The notes under the pieces are model-generated. The model was not told where the DNA came from. It made no database searches and saw only the letters and a program-made list of their open reading frames with translations. From NCBI GenBank assembly GCA_017997515.1, contig JAGOEY010000090.1:1-6914 (forward strand): a stretch of DNA of 6,914 nt. The letters run 5' to 3'. The stretch's first letter is position 1. Each line of letters starts with the position of its first letter. The position numbers and the translations under genes were made by a program. This document shows positions 6,255 to 6,914 of this stretch, in pieces. Source of the DNA: Burkholderiaceae bacterium. GTDB taxonomy: Bacteria; Pseudomonadota; Gammaproteobacteria; Burkholderiales; Burkholderiaceae.

Positions 6255-6914
6255 TCACGCCTCGGCAAAGCTGGTGAAACCGTCACGAACCAAACGCTCT
6301 TGCATACGTTTGACCTTCTCGCCCGTCAGCACCAAAGCGTGCTGGGTGGCAAACGTGTCGAGAGCCTTCAGCACCGCATCCAGCTTGCGCGCCGAGCCAT
6401 GCAGCTTGGGCATGAGCTTTTGCACCACCTGGGCATCCAGCGCATCTTTGTACTGCCAGTCTAGGCCAGACAACTCCTTGTGGATGACCATAAACCGCGC
6501 AATCTCCTTGGCAGTGCGAAACCCGAACTCGGCTCCCACGCCAACCAGCGCGTCAAACACCTGCAGCAAATCCGCCTTCAACTTGGGAGCCACCGCCGCG
6601 CCCTGCGTATCGACCAATGCGGAGATGTCCGCATCGGCCTGGGCGCGCGCGACAAAAGCCGTAGCAAAGCCCGCTCCCTGCGATGCCAACCCGTCCAGGT
6701 CAATGCCCGCAGGGTCGTCCAGGAAGGCACCCATCTGCGCCGCCGTCGCCCGAAACTCAATCACATTGACCCGGTCCAGCACCTTGGGGCTGAACATGTA
6801 GGTGGTCTCATCCACATTCACCGTGCCGATGATGAACAGGTTGTCGGGCAAAGCCACACTGCTGGGCACCTCGACCCCACCCGCGCCACCGACACCGCCA
6901 GCCTGCAAACCAGC
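6255..6914 (-). CDS. McrB-like AAA+ NTPase, C-terminal part (N-terminus outside the window)
   Basis: The frame is open to the window edge and encodes the last 219 residues of a longer protein. A Gly-rich loop (visible residues about 6-14) precedes LPDNLFIIGTVNVDE, the strand and sensor-1 region of McrB-type motors, and TTYMFSPKVLDRVNVIEF, with the LDR of the second subdomain. The classic McrB wording is GTMNTAD; here it is GTVNVDE, a variant I associate with McrB homologues paired with DUF2357 nucleases. The remaining residues are a helical lid without further recognisable domain. Walker A and B motifs and any DNA-reading N-terminal domain would be beyond base 6914. The gene is followed by the nuclease subunit after 31 bases, so the two form one operon. 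GTP versus ATP use cannot be decided. Confidence 0.85.
   Translation of the reverse strand, partial: AGLQAGGVGGAGGVEVPSSVALPDNLFIIGTVNVDETTYMFSPKVLDRVNVIEFRATAAQMGAFLDDPAGIDLDGLASQGAGFATAFVARAQADADISALVDTQGAAVAPKLKADLLQVFDALVGVGAEFGFRTAKEIARFMVIHKELSGLDWQYKDALDAQVVQKLMPKLHGSARKLDAVLKALDTFATQHALVLTGEKVKRMQERLVRDGFTSFAEA

Noticed and set aside
4598..6277. 559-codon open frame on the plus strand opposite the nuclease gene
   Set aside because: It is antisense to a gene with recognisable motifs, is rich in His/Gln/Arg with no domain pattern, and has no upstream signals. Long antisense frames are expected in high-GC DNA. The plus-strand frames at 1137-2303 and 1943-3070 opposite hisB/hisC are rejected for the same reason.
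6906..6908. TTG at 6908 as the start of the McrB-like gene
   Set aside because: The frame remains open to the edge, and starting here would remove the Walker motifs that an AAA+ protein of this type needs.

Overview
The window looks like the chromosome of a GC-rich betaproteobacterium of the order Burkholderiales, most likely Comamonadaceae (Rhodoferax/Polaromonas/Acidovorax-like). This rests on the histidine gene order, the short HisB without a phosphatase domain, the wording of the HisC N-terminus, and an intergenic sequence that resembles a repeat common in that family. It is an assignment from recollection, not from a search. All genes I accept lie on the minus strand, so the biological reading order runs from high to low coordinates.

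Right part (6914 to 3824): the C-terminal 219 residues of an McrB-like AAA+ protein, then a complete 799-residue partner with a DUF2357-type N-terminal region, a PD-(D/E)XK nuclease core and an additional C-terminal domain. Together they look like an McrBC-type (modification-dependent, type IV-like) restriction or defence module. The nuclease gene ends inside a short dispersed repeat (about 3775-3835).

Middle (about 3823 to 3004): an AT-richer spacer of about 130 bases holds the repeat, a nested palindrome that looks like an operator, and a possible promoter. It leads into a toxin-antitoxin pair: a 77-residue ribbon-helix-helix antitoxin and a 152-residue PIN-domain (VapC-like) toxin.

Left part (3007 to 1): hisC, hisB, hisH and the first 177 codons of hisA, the middle of the histidine biosynthesis operon. 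The usual order in this group is hisG-hisD-hisC-hisB-hisH-hisA-hisF-hisI. Here the place just upstream of hisC is taken by the toxin-antitoxin pair and the restriction module.

The most striking feature is the physical linkage. Antitoxin-toxin, toxin-hisC and hisC-hisB are each joined by a 4-base ATGA overlap, and hisH starts on a fourth ATGA that ends a 16-codon mini-ORF. Unless an unseen internal promoter exists, histidine genes are transcribed and partly translated downstream of a toxin-antitoxin promoter. I see no RNA genes, CRISPR array, transposase or convincing terminator.
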